Assembly: GCF_026163695.1 (NCBI RefSeq)
Contig: NZ_JAOTID010000005.1
Coordinates: forward strand, 124,001 to 188,000
Length of the DNA stretch: 64,000 nucleotides
Reading direction: 5' to 3'
DNA from: Shumkonia mesophila
GTDB lineage: Bacteria; Pseudomonadota; Alphaproteobacteria; Rhodospirillales; Shumkoniaceae
Shown piece by piece: positions 9,003 to 17,735 of the stretch (its first letter is position 1; each line of letters opens with the position of its first letter). Made by a program: the position numbers and the translations under genes. The notes beneath the pieces were generated by a model. It was given only the letters and a program-made list of their open reading frames with translations, searched no databases and had not been told where the DNA came from.

Positions 9003-9096
9003 GTGACATTATATAACGTCACTGTAGTATATACGGGTTAATTTTTATCTATACGCGACGTGGCGTGATGATAGGGAAAGTTATTTTGGTGTATTA

Positions 9097-9861
9097 ATGA
9101 CAAGAAGGACTATTGTTATTGTGCAGGCGCGTATGACATCGACGCGTCTGCCCGGCAAGGTGCTGATGGATCTTGATGGACAAAGTGTACTTGCCCATAC
9201 GCTGTTCCGTTGTGCCGCCATTCCTGGGATCGATGGTGTCTGCTGCGCGATACCTGAGGGCGAGATCCACGACCGGGTGGCTGTCGAAGCCAAGGCGGCT
9301 GGGGCCATTGTCTTCCGTGGGGCCGAGCATGATGTGCTTGACCGCTATTGGAGAGCTGCTTTGGCGCTGGGGGCCGACATCGTCATGAGGGTGACCAGCG
9401 ATTGTCCGCTGGCCGACCCCCAGATTTGCGGCCAAGTCTTACAACTGGTCGCGGACGACGGGGCCGACTATGCCTGCAACAACATGCCGCCGAGTTGGCC
9501 ACATGGTCTGGATTGCGAGGCCTTTACCTTTGATGTTCTCAACCGCGCAGCGAACGAGGCAAAAGAACTCGACCAGCGCGAGCACGTAACGCCCTGGATT
9601 AGAGCCCATCCGTCCGTCCGCAAGGCCAATCTCACCGGACCGGGCGGGTGGGTGGCCGACCAACGTTGGACGCTCGATTTTGATGAGGACCTCGACTTTT
9701 TCCGGGCGCTGTTCATGGAACTCCCGCCGCTTCCGGCTATGCCGTCGACTAACGAAATTCTTGGGGTGTTGCGAGCCCAGCCGCATATCGCCGCCCTTAA
9801 CGCGCGGCATCACAACGTTAGTCGGCCAACCGTGCCTGCGGCCATGAAAGAAAATCCATGA
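9097..9861 (+). CDS. spsF: SpsF/PseF-type cytidylyltransferase
   Basis: 254 residues. The N-terminal QARMTSTRLPGKVL motif (about residues 10-23) is the nucleotide-binding loop of the SpsF and CMP-KDO/NeuA-like transferases. RVTSDCPLADP and REHVTPWI blocks follow. Such enzymes activate a nonulosonic acid with CTP, which would complete the cassette begun by pseB and the first neuB. The high GC content returns here, marking the right edge of the insert. The SD match upstream is poor (ATAGGGAAAG about 16 bases before ATG). The second cassette uses a classical NeuA instead. Confidence 0.85.
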   Translation: MTRRTIVIVQARMTSTRLPGKVLMDLDGQSVLAHTLFRCAAIPGIDGVCCAIPEGEIHDRVAVEAKAAGAIVFRGAEHDVLDRYWRAALALGADIVMRVTSDCPLADPQICGQVLQLVADDGADYACNNMPPSWPHGLDCEAFTFDVLNRAANEAKELDQREHVTPWIRAHPSVRKANLTGPGGWVADQRWTLDFDEDLDFFRALFMELPPLPAMPSTNEILGVLRAQPHIAALNARHHNVSRPTVPAAMKENP

Positions 9862-9885
9862 AAATAGTAGTTAGGCCGATAGCTC

Positions 9886-11619
9886 ATGGCGCTCCTTAAT
9901 ATGGGAGTTTGCTCCAGGAAATTCTCGTTCTGCGGTGGGCTCGGTTATCGTATCGGGAGGATCGCGCGCCGCACCTATGATGCTGGCCGCAATCTTCGGG
10001 CCTTATTGTCGCCCTCCCGGCGGTGCAAACGCGCCGGCATCGCAGCGCAGCGTGCCCAGGTCGATGCTCTCCTGAACCGTCTAGGCCGGGTCAGTGCTTG
10101 CCGGTTCGAGGGTACCGTGTTGGTCGACGCCATGTGGGACAATCCGAACCACTGGGTCCGCTACGCGCTGTTCCGGGCGGCGCTTGGATTGGCGTACGGG
10201 CGGGAAATCTCGCTGCATGGCCGCCACGCGCGCGCCGAGACGCTGAGAACGGCGGGGCGGCTCGGATTTGCCGACGCGGTGACTTTCTGTGACGTGCCGG
10301 CCGACGATCGGGCGGCGCGCCGGCAGGCGCGCCGGTTGCTGGCGGGAACGCAGCGGCCCGAAGACATCCTCGCCTGGGATCTGCCTCACGATCTGCCCCC
10401 GGGAATCGTCTACGACGGCCTTCTCCGTCGGCAAATCAGCGCAACCGTGGATGTGCGCCATCCGGGCATTGAGGATCATGTCACCGAAGCTCTGATGGAG
10501 CTCCAGCGGGCTGAACGCCTCCTTGAAACCGTCCGCCCCGACCTGGTCGCGCTCAGTCATACAGTCAACTTCGATTTCGGTTCGCTCGCATGGCTGGCTG
10601 TTCGCAACGGCATTCCTGGCGGGGTCCTGTACGGCGAGTACGGATTGCAGCGATTTTCCAAGCTTCGGGGGCCGGACAGCGTCTACCTGACGTCCAATTC
10701 CCTGACGCGAGCGCTTTTCGACGCCCTTCCGGAGTCGCAGCGAGCGGCCCTGCATGTCGTCGGTCGCGAGTATCTGGAGCGCCGCCTGGCGGCCCAGACG
10801 TGGGATGTTGGCGCGATTCATGCGTACCGGAACGGCGTTACCAGCACCTCTCGCACGGAGTTATGCCGATCGGCCGGCTGGGACGAAGATCGTCCGATCG
10901 TCGCGGTGTATTCCGTGTCCTGGTTCGATTTTCCGCACCTCTACGGAGAGATGACATTTCGCGATCCGTTGGACTGGATGCAGACGACGATTGACGCCGC
11001 CCTTCAGGCCCCACACGTCAACTGGCTATTTCGGCCTCATCCGCTGGAGGGCCGGTATGGAGGGGTATCGCTGCGCTCGATGATGCCGGCGCGGCTTCCG
11101 GCCCACATCCGCATGGCGCCATCCAGCGCCAGCGGCGCCGACGTGATGGCAAGCGTCGATGCCCTTGTTACTCTCTACGGTACAGCAGGCATAGAGTTCG
11201 CGGCCTTGGGGAAGCCCGTCCTGTCGGCCTCTCGCGGTTGGTACCACGACATCGGGTTTACGCGAACGCCGACCACCCGCGATGACTACAAGGCCGCGCT
11301 CGGCACCACTTGGTGGGAGGGCCTTGGCAACGAACAGACCCGTTACCTGGCGAATGTCTTTGCCGGGTGGCATTTTTGCTGCCCGTATTGGCAGGGGGGC
11401 TTCGTGCTGGGCGACGATTTTGAGCAGGGGCGGCTCTACCAGACCATTCCGGATCTGTTCGAGAACCATGCCGAGGAAACTGGCAAGGAGATTGACCTCA
11501 TCTCCGACTGGTGGGAGTCCGATGTGAAGGGCAGCCACTCGTTCAAGATGCTCAGGGCCTCGGGTTACGCGTTGTCCAACGTCGTTCGCGAACCTGCGCC
11601 CGGGACGGGTACGAGATGA
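9886..11619 (+). CDS. Putative KpsS/CDP-glycerol-transferase-like glycosyltransferase
   Basis: 577 residues with no signal peptide or membrane segment. The C-terminal half carries FRPHPLEG near residue 384 and TLYGTAGIEFAALGKPV near 427-443, the nucleotide-sugar-side blocks of GT-B-like capsule enzymes (KpsS/KpsC and CDP-glycerol transferase relatives). The N-terminal half is not recognisable. It may transfer the CMP-activated sugar made by the cassette upstream. The start is uncertain because no good SD precedes 9886, and ATG at 9901 is an alternative. Its stop overlaps the start of the ABC transporter gene (ATGA at 11616). Confidence 0.6.
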   Translation: MALLNMGVCSRKFSFCGGLGYRIGRIARRTYDAGRNLRALLSPSRRCKRAGIAAQRAQVDALLNRLGRVSACRFEGTVLVDAMWDNPNHWVRYALFRAALGLAYGREISLHGRHARAETLRTAGRLGFADAVTFCDVPADDRAARRQARRLLAGTQRPEDILAWDLPHDLPPGIVYDGLLRRQISATVDVRHPGIEDHVTEALMELQRAERLLETVRPDLVALSHTVNFDFGSLAWLAVRNGIPGGVLYGEYGLQRFSKLRGPDSVYLTSNSLTRALFDALPESQRAALHVVGREYLERRLAAQTWDVGAIHAYRNGVTSTSRTELCRSAGWDEDRPIVAVYSVSWFDFPHLYGEMTFRDPLDWMQTTIDAALQAPHVNWLFRPHPLEGRYGGVSLRSMMPARLPAHIRMAPSSASGADVMASVDALVTLYGTAGIEFAALGKPVLSASRGWYHDIGFTRTPTTRDDYKAALGTTWWEGLGNEQTRYLANVFAGWHFCCPYWQGGFVLGDDFEQGRLYQTIPDLFENHAEETGKEIDLISDWWESDVKGSHSFKMLRASGYALSNVVREPAPGTGTR

Positions 11620-13493
11620 CCGAGCCCAGGCCCGCGAATGCCCTCGGCACGCTGAGGGAGGGGTGGTCACTGTTTGTCGGCAGCGAGCGCCGCCGCATCC
11701 TGCTGCTCGCCCCCATCGTCGCTGCCATTGGCGTCTTGGAGGTTGTCGCCCTCGCGTCTGCCATGCCGCTGGTTGCCATCATCATCGATCCCGATGCGTT
11801 GGGCCGATGGGAGATCCTGGGCCGCCTCCGCGCCCGGGTCGGCGGTGCAGACCTCCAAGGCCTAGTCGCTCTGCTAACGGCGCTGGTGGTCGTTGCGCTT
11901 ATTGTGGCAACGGTCGCCAGCTACCTGAAAGACTACGCGATCGCGCGGTTTGCGGCGGGCTGTTGGACCCGGCTTGGTCATGACCTCATGAAGAGCAGCC
12001 TTGATGCGCCGTACGTCTGGTTCCTGCAGCGCAACGCCTCTGTGCTCACGCGGCTGTTCACCCATGATCTCGTCCTGTGGGCAAGGGATTTTGTCGAGTT
12101 CCTGCTCACCTTCCTCAGCGACTTCGTCATCGTGGCCACGGCCATCGTCGTGATTCTTGCGATTGCGCCGGCAGCCGGACTGGCGGCCATTGCCGCGGTG
12201 CTGGTCATCTACGGCGGGATCCTGTTGTGGATACGTCCGCGCCTGCAGGGCCATGCGGAAGTCAGCCGGCGCAAGTCCGACCAACTGGCGTTGAGTGCCC
12301 ACGAGGCCTTCTCGGGGGCCAAGGACATCCGTCTGAGTTCGCAGGAGGCCTTCTTTGTCTCGGCCTTCAGCCGTGCCAATGCCAAGGTTGCGAACGCCAG
12401 GGTCATGACGTCCGTGTGGGGCAAGATTGCGCCGCTCCTGATGTTGCTGCTTGGCCAGCTCGCCCTTGTCGTGATGGCCTTCGGTCTGTGGTGGGCGAAG
12501 GTGCCGACGGCCGAAATCGCGGCGACGATGGCCGTGATCGTTCTTGTTTCCGCGCGCCTGATCCCGGCCCTCAACCGCATCGCGGCGAACGTCAACAAGA
12601 TCTGGAACGTAGGCCCCTATGTCACGGGCATCAACGAGGTGAGCCGAAGCCTCCATGCGGCGATGGAGGTGCAGCGCGCGGAGTGGACCGGCGAGGGGCG
12701 GCCGGTTCCCGCGGATTGGCGCCGCCTTGAGGCCGAAGGCATCGACTTCGGCTACGGGTCCAGTGGCGCTCTCGTCCTCAACGGCATCAGCCTTGTCATC
12801 GAGCGGGGCCGGACCTATGGGATCATCGGCCCTTCTGGCGCCGGCAAGAGCACGCTGGTCGACGTTCTTCTCGGGCTCCTCGATCCGGTGGGGGGCAAGC
12901 TGTTCCTGGAGGGGCAGCCCTTGACCGGGATCGACAAGACGTCATGGCAAGCAAGGCTCGGGTATGTGCCTCAGGCGCCGTTCATCTCGGACGACACGCT
13001 GCGGGCCAACGTTGCCTTCGGTGTACCGGCCTCCGAGGCCGACGACAAGCGCGTCACGGAGTGCCTGGAAGCGGCGAACCTGTCGCAACTTCTGGACGAG
13101 CTTCCGTCCGGCCTCGACACCCGCATGGGCGATCGCGGATCGCGCCTGTCGGGAGGGCAGAAGCAGCGACTGGCCATCGCCCGCGCCCTCTACAAACAGC
13201 CGGACATCCTGGTCCTGGACGAGGCGACCTCGTCTCTTGACACCCTCAACGAATTGGCGATCCAACTGGCTATCCAACGCCTCCGCGGCAAGGTAACCCT
13301 GGTGATCGTCGCCCACCGCCTGTCCACCATCCGCGACGCCGACCACGTCTTCGTGCTCGACAACGGCAGGCTCGTCGACGAGGGCACCTACGACAGCCTG
13401 CGAACGTCCTCGCCGCTCTTCGCGCGGCTGGTCGCGGCGCAGTCTGACCATGCGCTTCCCGCAAACGAACCGATCGCCGGACCGGTGCCGTGA
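11616..13493 (+). CDS. ABC transporter, fused permease-ATPase (MsbA/PglK-like glycan flippase)
   Basis: 625 residues. About the first 340 form a six-helix exporter membrane domain. The ATPase follows with Walker A GPSGAGKST (about 404-412), signature LSGGQKQR (from 510), Walker B ILVLDEATSS (about 530-539) and the H-loop AHRLST. This is a homodimeric half-transporter like MsbA or the lipid-linked-oligosaccharide flippase PglK. The start is the ATG at 11616 overlapping the upstream stop. Between glycosyltransferase and nonulosonate genes, it probably flips a lipid-linked glycan across the inner membrane, an alternative to the Wzx protein at 42019. Confidence 0.85.
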   Translation: MTEPRPANALGTLREGWSLFVGSERRRILLLAPIVAAIGVLEVVALASAMPLVAIIIDPDALGRWEILGRLRARVGGADLQGLVALLTALVVVALIVATVASYLKDYAIARFAAGCWTRLGHDLMKSSLDAPYVWFLQRNASVLTRLFTHDLVLWARDFVEFLLTFLSDFVIVATAIVVILAIAPAAGLAAIAAVLVIYGGILLWIRPRLQGHAEVSRRKSDQLALSAHEAFSGAKDIRLSSQEAFFVSAFSRANAKVANARVMTSVWGKIAPLLMLLLGQLALVVMAFGLWWAKVPTAEIAATMAVIVLVSARLIPALNRIAANVNKIWNVGPYVTGINEVSRSLHAAMEVQRAEWTGEGRPVPADWRRLEAEGIDFGYGSSGALVLNGISLVIERGRTYGIIGPSGAGKSTLVDVLLGLLDPVGGKLFLEGQPLTGIDKTSWQARLGYVPQAPFISDDTLRANVAFGVPASEADDKRVTECLEAANLSQLLDELPSGLDTRMGDRGSRLSGGQKQRLAIARALYKQPDILVLDEATSSLDTLNELAIQLAIQRLRGKVTLVIVAHRLSTIRDADHVFVLDNGRLVDEGTYDSLRTSSPLFARLVAAQSDHALPANEPIAGPVP

Positions 13494-14524
13494 GTCCTTC
13501 CGTATTTCGCAGCGAATTTAAGATCGACGATCGCCACGTCGGTGGCGGCGCCCCCTGTCTGGTCATTGCAGAGGCCGGCGTCAGCCATTTCGGCGACATG
13601 GGTTTGGCGCGCGATCTCGTCGACCTGGCGGCCGACGCCGGGGCGGACGTTTTCAAGACCCAACTCTTCGACGTCGAGGCCTTGATCGCCGAGCGCGCAT
13701 CCGACTGGCGGGAACGCTTGCGCCCGCGCAACCTGACGTTTGACCAGGTGTTCGAACTGAAAGCGCGTTGCGAGGCCCGCGGTCTGCTGTTCATGGCCAC
13801 GGCGCACGACGACAGCCGCATTCCATGGCTCCGCGAGCTTGACGTGCCGGCGGTCAAGATCGGCTCGGGCGAGCGCAACAACCCGGCATTTGTCGCCCGC
13901 CTTGCCGAACTCGGCCGGCCGATGATCATTTCGACCGGCATGTACGGCGCCGAAGACGTTCTCGAGGCGCTTGACGCCTGCTTGGAAAGGGGTTGCGGGT
14001 CGGTGGCTCTGCTTCACTGCGTCACCAGCTACCCGACCCCGCCTGAGGACGTGAACCTCGCGGCGATGGAAACCTTGCGCAAGATCTTTCCGGGGCCGGT
14101 CGGCTATTCGGACCATACGGTCGACGAATTGGCGGTGCTGGCGGCGGTGGCCCGCGGCGCCGACATCGTCGAAAAGCACATCACCATCCTGCGCGACGTG
14201 CCGAATGCGCAAGACTGGAAGGTCTCGGCGGGGCCGGAGAATCTGGCCTCGATAATCGAGCGGATCCGCCGGATCGAGGCGATGATCGGTCGCGGCACCA
14301 AGCAACCGGCACCAAGCGAGGCGGCCGGCGTGGCCTGGGCGTTGAAGTCGCTGGTCGCGCGGCATGACCTGCCGGCGGGCCACATCCTGGCCGAGAGCGA
14401 CCTCGCCGCCAAGCGACCCGGAGACGGCTTGCAGCCCAACCGCATCGGCGAGTTGCTGGGGGGGCGTCTCAGGCGGGCGCTGGCCGCCGACGAGGTCGTG
14501 CGGTTGGAGGATCTCGAACCGTGA
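13490..14524 (+). CDS. neuB: Nonulosonic acid synthase, NeuB (sialate/legionaminate type)
   Basis: 344 residues, GTG start overlapping the upstream stop (GTGA). Barrel motifs IAEAGVSHFGDM and KIGSGERNNP, the VEKHIT block and a C-terminal SAF domain ending in the KRPGDGLQPN motif identify a NeuB synthase that joins phosphoenolpyruvate to a ManNAc-like sugar. It is directly coupled to neuC and neuA, the standard N-acetylneuraminate or legionaminate order. It differs from the synthase at 2185, so the locus makes two nonulosonates or has two differently tuned synthases. Confidence 0.92.
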   Translation: MSPSVFRSEFKIDDRHVGGGAPCLVIAEAGVSHFGDMGLARDLVDLAADAGADVFKTQLFDVEALIAERASDWRERLRPRNLTFDQVFELKARCEARGLLFMATAHDDSRIPWLRELDVPAVKIGSGERNNPAFVARLAELGRPMIISTGMYGAEDVLEALDACLERGCGSVALLHCVTSYPTPPEDVNLAAMETLRKIFPGPVGYSDHTVDELAVLAAVARGADIVEKHITILRDVPNAQDWKVSAGPENLASIIERIRRIEAMIGRGTKQPAPSEAAGVAWALKSLVARHDLPAGHILAESDLAAKRPGDGLQPNRIGELLGGRLRRALAADEVVRLEDLEP

Positions 14525-15669
14525 GGAAGCGGATTTGCATCGTGCTCACCACACGCGGGAACTATGCCAAGATGCGCTCGACCATGGAGGCGATCGCCGG
14601 TCATCCGGAGCTCGCCTTGCAGACGGTCATCGGGGGCGCTCTCCTCGATCCGGCCTATGGCGATTTCCGTGGCGCGATCGAGGCGGATGGCTTTCGCGTC
14701 GATCATACGCTGGACTACATGGCGCAAGGCAAGACGCTTGGCAGCGTCACCGAGTCGGCCGGCCGCTGCGTCCAGGGCATGGGACATATTCTGACGCACC
14801 TGGAGCCCGATTTCCTGTTGGTCATCGCCGACCGCTACGAGGCTCTCGCCATCGCGCTCGGCGCATTGTGCCACAACGCGCGCATTGCCCATCTCGAGGG
14901 CGGCGAGGTGTCGGGCTCGATCGACGAGCGCATCCGCCACGCCATCACCAAGCTTGCCCACGTCCACTTCCCGGCCAATCGCGAGGCGGGGGACCGTCTG
15001 GTGCGGATGGGCGAGCACGCGACGTCGGTTCATGTGGTGGGCACGCCAAGCCTCGATCAGTTGGCGCGCATCGATCTCGACGACCGGGCCTCGCTGCAAC
15101 AGTTCCTCGACCAACGGGGCGAGGGAGGGCGGGTCGATGCCGGTGGGGACTACGTGGTCGTATCCCAGCACCCCGTAGCGACGGAATACGGCCATGCCGG
15201 GCGACAGTTCGACGAGACGGCGCAAGCCGTCCGCGGCCTTGGCCTGCCGGTCGTGTGGGTCCTGCCCAACGACGAGGCCGGGGCGACCGACGTGGCGGCG
15301 CCCCTTGCGTGGCTGTCCCGGCAGGGGCTGCCGGTGGTGTCCTTGGGCAGCCTTCCGTTCGCCCAGTATGCGCGCCTGCTGGCCCACGCCCGCTGCCTTA
15401 TCGGCAATTCGTCGAGCGGCATCCGCGAGGGGGCCTTCCTGGGCGTGCCGACGGTGAACATCGGGACCCGCCAGCAGGGGCGGCAGCGCGGCGGCAACGT
15501 CATCGACGTCGGCTACGCGGCGGACGAAATTGCAACCGCCGGCCGCCGACAGATCGCCCACGGCCGCTATTCGTCCGACGGCGTCTACGGCGACGGCCGC
15601 TCGGGACCGCGCATCGCCGAGGTCCTGGCGACGGCATGGCCGCCGCTCGACAAGACCATCGCCTACTGA
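14521..15669 (+). CDS. neuC: UDP-N-acetylglucosamine 2-epimerase (hydrolysing), NeuC/LegG
   Basis: 382 residues, the usual family length. NeuC or LegG epimerises C2 of a UDP-HexNAc and hydrolyses off UDP to give the ManNAc-type substrate of NeuB. Visible signatures are IADRYEALAIA, AHLEGGEVSGSIDE, RHAITKLAHVHFP and SSSGIREGAFLG. The GTG start overlaps the neuB stop by four bases. Whether the substrate is UDP-GlcNAc (sialate) or the 2,4-diacetamido-6-deoxy sugar (legionaminate) cannot be told from sequence; the amidotransferase trio downstream favours the latter. Confidence 0.9.
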   Translation: MRKRICIVLTTRGNYAKMRSTMEAIAGHPELALQTVIGGALLDPAYGDFRGAIEADGFRVDHTLDYMAQGKTLGSVTESAGRCVQGMGHILTHLEPDFLLVIADRYEALAIALGALCHNARIAHLEGGEVSGSIDERIRHAITKLAHVHFPANREAGDRLVRMGEHATSVHVVGTPSLDQLARIDLDDRASLQQFLDQRGEGGRVDAGGDYVVVSQHPVATEYGHAGRQFDETAQAVRGLGLPVVWVLPNDEAGATDVAAPLAWLSRQGLPVVSLGSLPFAQYARLLAHARCLIGNSSSGIREGAFLGVPTVNIGTRQQGRQRGGNVIDVGYAADEIATAGRRQIAHGRYSSDGVYGDGRSGPRIAEVLATAWPPLDKTIAY

Positions 15670-15679
15670 TGGCCAAGGC

Positions 15680-16378
15680 ATGACCGTTCTCGCCCTCATT
15701 CCCGCCCGCGGTGGCTCAAAGGGTGTGCCGCGCAAGAACCTCCGCCTGGTGGGCGGCCGCTCGTTGATCGAGCGGGCCGTCGCCGCGGTCCGGGGCTCGG
15801 GTGTCGTCGACCGCGTGCTGGTGTCGACCGACGACGAGGAGATCGCCGAAGCCGCGCGCAAGGCCGGCGCCGAGGTGCCGTTCCTGCGTCCCCCCGAGTT
15901 GGCGAACGACCGCGCGCCGATGGGGCCGGTGATCCGCCACGCGCTTGCCGCGTTCGAGGACCATTCGGGCGTGACGGTGGAAACGCTGGTGTTTACCGAG
16001 GCCACGGTCCCGTTCCGCAATGCCGGCCATGTCGCAAAGGCGGTCGAACGCTACCGCAAGGACGACTGCCGCTCGGTCATCTCGGTCTGCCCGCTCGAAC
16101 GCAAGCCGGAAAACATCTTCGCGAAGGACCGCGACGGCCATCTCGCCCGCTATATCCGCGATCCCCGGCGGACCTTCGCCAACCGTCAGGACATGGCCGA
16201 CCTGTGCCGGCTGAGCAGCGGCGTCTACGTGATCGGGCGCGATACCTATGTAGCGACCGGCGCGCTGGTGGCCGAGCCGGTCGGCTTCGTCGAAATGACG
16301 GCGATCGAATCCGTCAATATCGACGAGGAGATCGACTTGATGCTTGCGGAAATTATTGCGGAACGCTACGGCCTCTGA
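15680..16378 (+). CDS. neuA: CMP-nonulosonate cytidylyltransferase, NeuA/LegF
   Basis: 232 residues from the ATG at 15680, chosen because the family begins just before IPARGGSKGVPRKN, the CTP-binding loop seen at residues 7-20. STDDEEIAE and LRPPELAND blocks match acylneuraminate cytidylyltransferases. It activates the NeuB product as a CMP sugar. It lies 10 bases after neuC, so neuB-neuC-neuA form one unit. No C-terminal esterase or hydrolase domain is attached. Confidence 0.9.
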   Translation: MTVLALIPARGGSKGVPRKNLRLVGGRSLIERAVAAVRGSGVVDRVLVSTDDEEIAEAARKAGAEVPFLRPPELANDRAPMGPVIRHALAAFEDHSGVTVETLVFTEATVPFRNAGHVAKAVERYRKDDCRSVISVCPLERKPENIFAKDRDGHLARYIRDPRRTFANRQDMADLCRLSSGVYVIGRDTYVATGALVAEPVGFVEMTAIESVNIDEEIDLMLAEIIAERYGL

Positions 16379-16426
16379 TGGCGGGCGATCTGGACGGAAA
16401 CCTGGAAACGGACAAGAAAGGGACAA

Positions 16427-17605
16427 ATGATGCGCGTGCTCGTTCTCGGCGGTGACGGCTATCTCGGCTGGCCGACCGCCATGCATTTCTCGGCGCGTGG
16501 CGACGAGGTCGTCATCGTCGACAACTTCGCCAAACGCCAGTGGGAACTGGAGGACGGTATCGAGCCGTTGATGGCCGTGCCTCCGCTGCACCGCAGGGTC
16601 GGGCAGTGGGAGAAGGTTACCGGTCACAAGATCCGCATCCGGGTCGGCGACCTCTGCAACCATCGGTTTGTGTACACGGTTCTCGACGAATTCCGCCCGG
16701 AAGCGATCATCCATTATGCCGAGCAGCCTTCGGCGCCCTATTCCATGCAGGGCCGCGAAAAGGCCGTCTATACCCAGACCAACAACATCGTGGGCACGCT
16801 GAACCTGCTGTTCGGCATTCAGCACTCCTGCCCCGACTGCCATTTCATCAAGCTCGGCACGATGGGCGAGTACGGCACGCCCAACATCGACATCGAGGAA
16901 GGCTGGCTCGACATCGAGCACAACGGCCGCAAGGACCGCGTGCTGTTTCCGAAAAAGGCCGGCAGCTTCTACCATCTCTCGAAGGTGCACGATTCGAACA
17001 ACATCGAATTCGCCTGCCGGGTCTGGGGAATGCGGGTCACCGACCTCAACCAGGGGCCGGTCTACGGCATCGAGACCGAGCAGACCGAGCTTGCCCCGGG
17101 CCTCCATACGTCGTTCCATTACGACGACGTGTTCGGCACCGTGCTCAACCGCTTCCTCATCCAGGCGGCCATCGGCGTGCCGCTGACGGTTTATGGCGCC
17201 GGCGGGCAGACCCGAGGCTACCTCAACCTGCGCGACACCCTCCAGTGCGTCGAACTGGCCGTCGATCATCCGGCGGAGCGCGGCGAGTTCCGCGTCTTCA
17301 ATCAGTTTACCGAGCAGTTCTCGGTCAATCAGCTGGCGGAGATGATCAAGGCGGCCGGCATCCGCGCAGGACTGGGCGTCCAGGTCAACCACCTCGAAAA
17401 CCCGCGTGTCGAGCAGGAGAAGCACTACTACAACGCCAAGCACTCCAAGCTGGCCGACCTTGGCCTGGAGCCGCACCTGTTGACCGAACAGGTGATGGAT
17501 CGAATGCTTGCTGTGGTGCGCCGGCACGCGGAAAACGTCAACGAGAATGCCATCCTGCCGCGCGTCCGGTGGCTCGCCGGCGATAAGACGGAGGAGGCCC
17601 TCTGA
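16427..17605 (+). CDS. sqdB: UDP-sulfoquinovose synthase homologue (SqdB/SQD1)
   Basis: 392 residues, matching the SQD1 family through most of its length. The enzyme turns UDP-glucose plus sulfite into UDP-sulfoquinovose. GGDGYLGW at 8-15 binds NAD. Thr145 in TMGEYGTPNID, Tyr182 and Lys186 in FYHLSKVHDSNN form the catalytic set, with the same spacing as in plant SQD1. HYAEQPSAPYSM and NQFTEQFSVNQ are also family signatures. An SD (AAGAAAGGGA at 16413-16422) suits ATG 16427 or 16430. No sulfolipid transferase (sqdX, sqdD) is next to it; it sits instead between neuA and a glycosyltransferase, so a glycan destination is likely. Confidence 0.88.
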   Translation: MMRVLVLGGDGYLGWPTAMHFSARGDEVVIVDNFAKRQWELEDGIEPLMAVPPLHRRVGQWEKVTGHKIRIRVGDLCNHRFVYTVLDEFRPEAIIHYAEQPSAPYSMQGREKAVYTQTNNIVGTLNLLFGIQHSCPDCHFIKLGTMGEYGTPNIDIEEGWLDIEHNGRKDRVLFPKKAGSFYHLSKVHDSNNIEFACRVWGMRVTDLNQGPVYGIETEQTELAPGLHTSFHYDDVFGTVLNRFLIQAAIGVPLTVYGAGGQTRGYLNLRDTLQCVELAVDHPAERGEFRVFNQFTEQFSVNQLAEMIKAAGIRAGLGVQVNHLENPRVEQEKHYYNAKHSKLADLGLEPHLLTEQVMDRMLAVVRRHAENVNENAILPRVRWLAGDKTEEAL

Positions 17606-17735
17606 CTACTGCCACTTCTCGGCACGCTCTCGCAAAACCCCAGGGGAGACGGGGGGATTGTCCAGCATCACCGCCAGGGTCCGGTATCAAATTGGCGACG
17701 TATTGGCCGGGCCCCTTGGAGTGAACAGGCCAGGA

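Noticed and set aside
7561-9096. Insertion sequence or prophage origin of the AT-rich block
   Set aside because: No transposase, integrase, terminal inverted repeats or target-site duplication could be found at the edges.
13490-16378. neuBCA as a definite N-acetylneuraminate (sialic acid) pathway
   Set aside because: The same three families serve legionaminate, and a nearby amidation trio and pseB/pseC favour a diamino sugar, so the specific sugar is left open.
14104-17527. Two minus-strand open frames of over 600 codons each
   Set aside because: They are antisense to neuB, neuC, neuA and the SqdB homologue, whose motifs are unambiguous. Long antisense frames are expected at this GC content.
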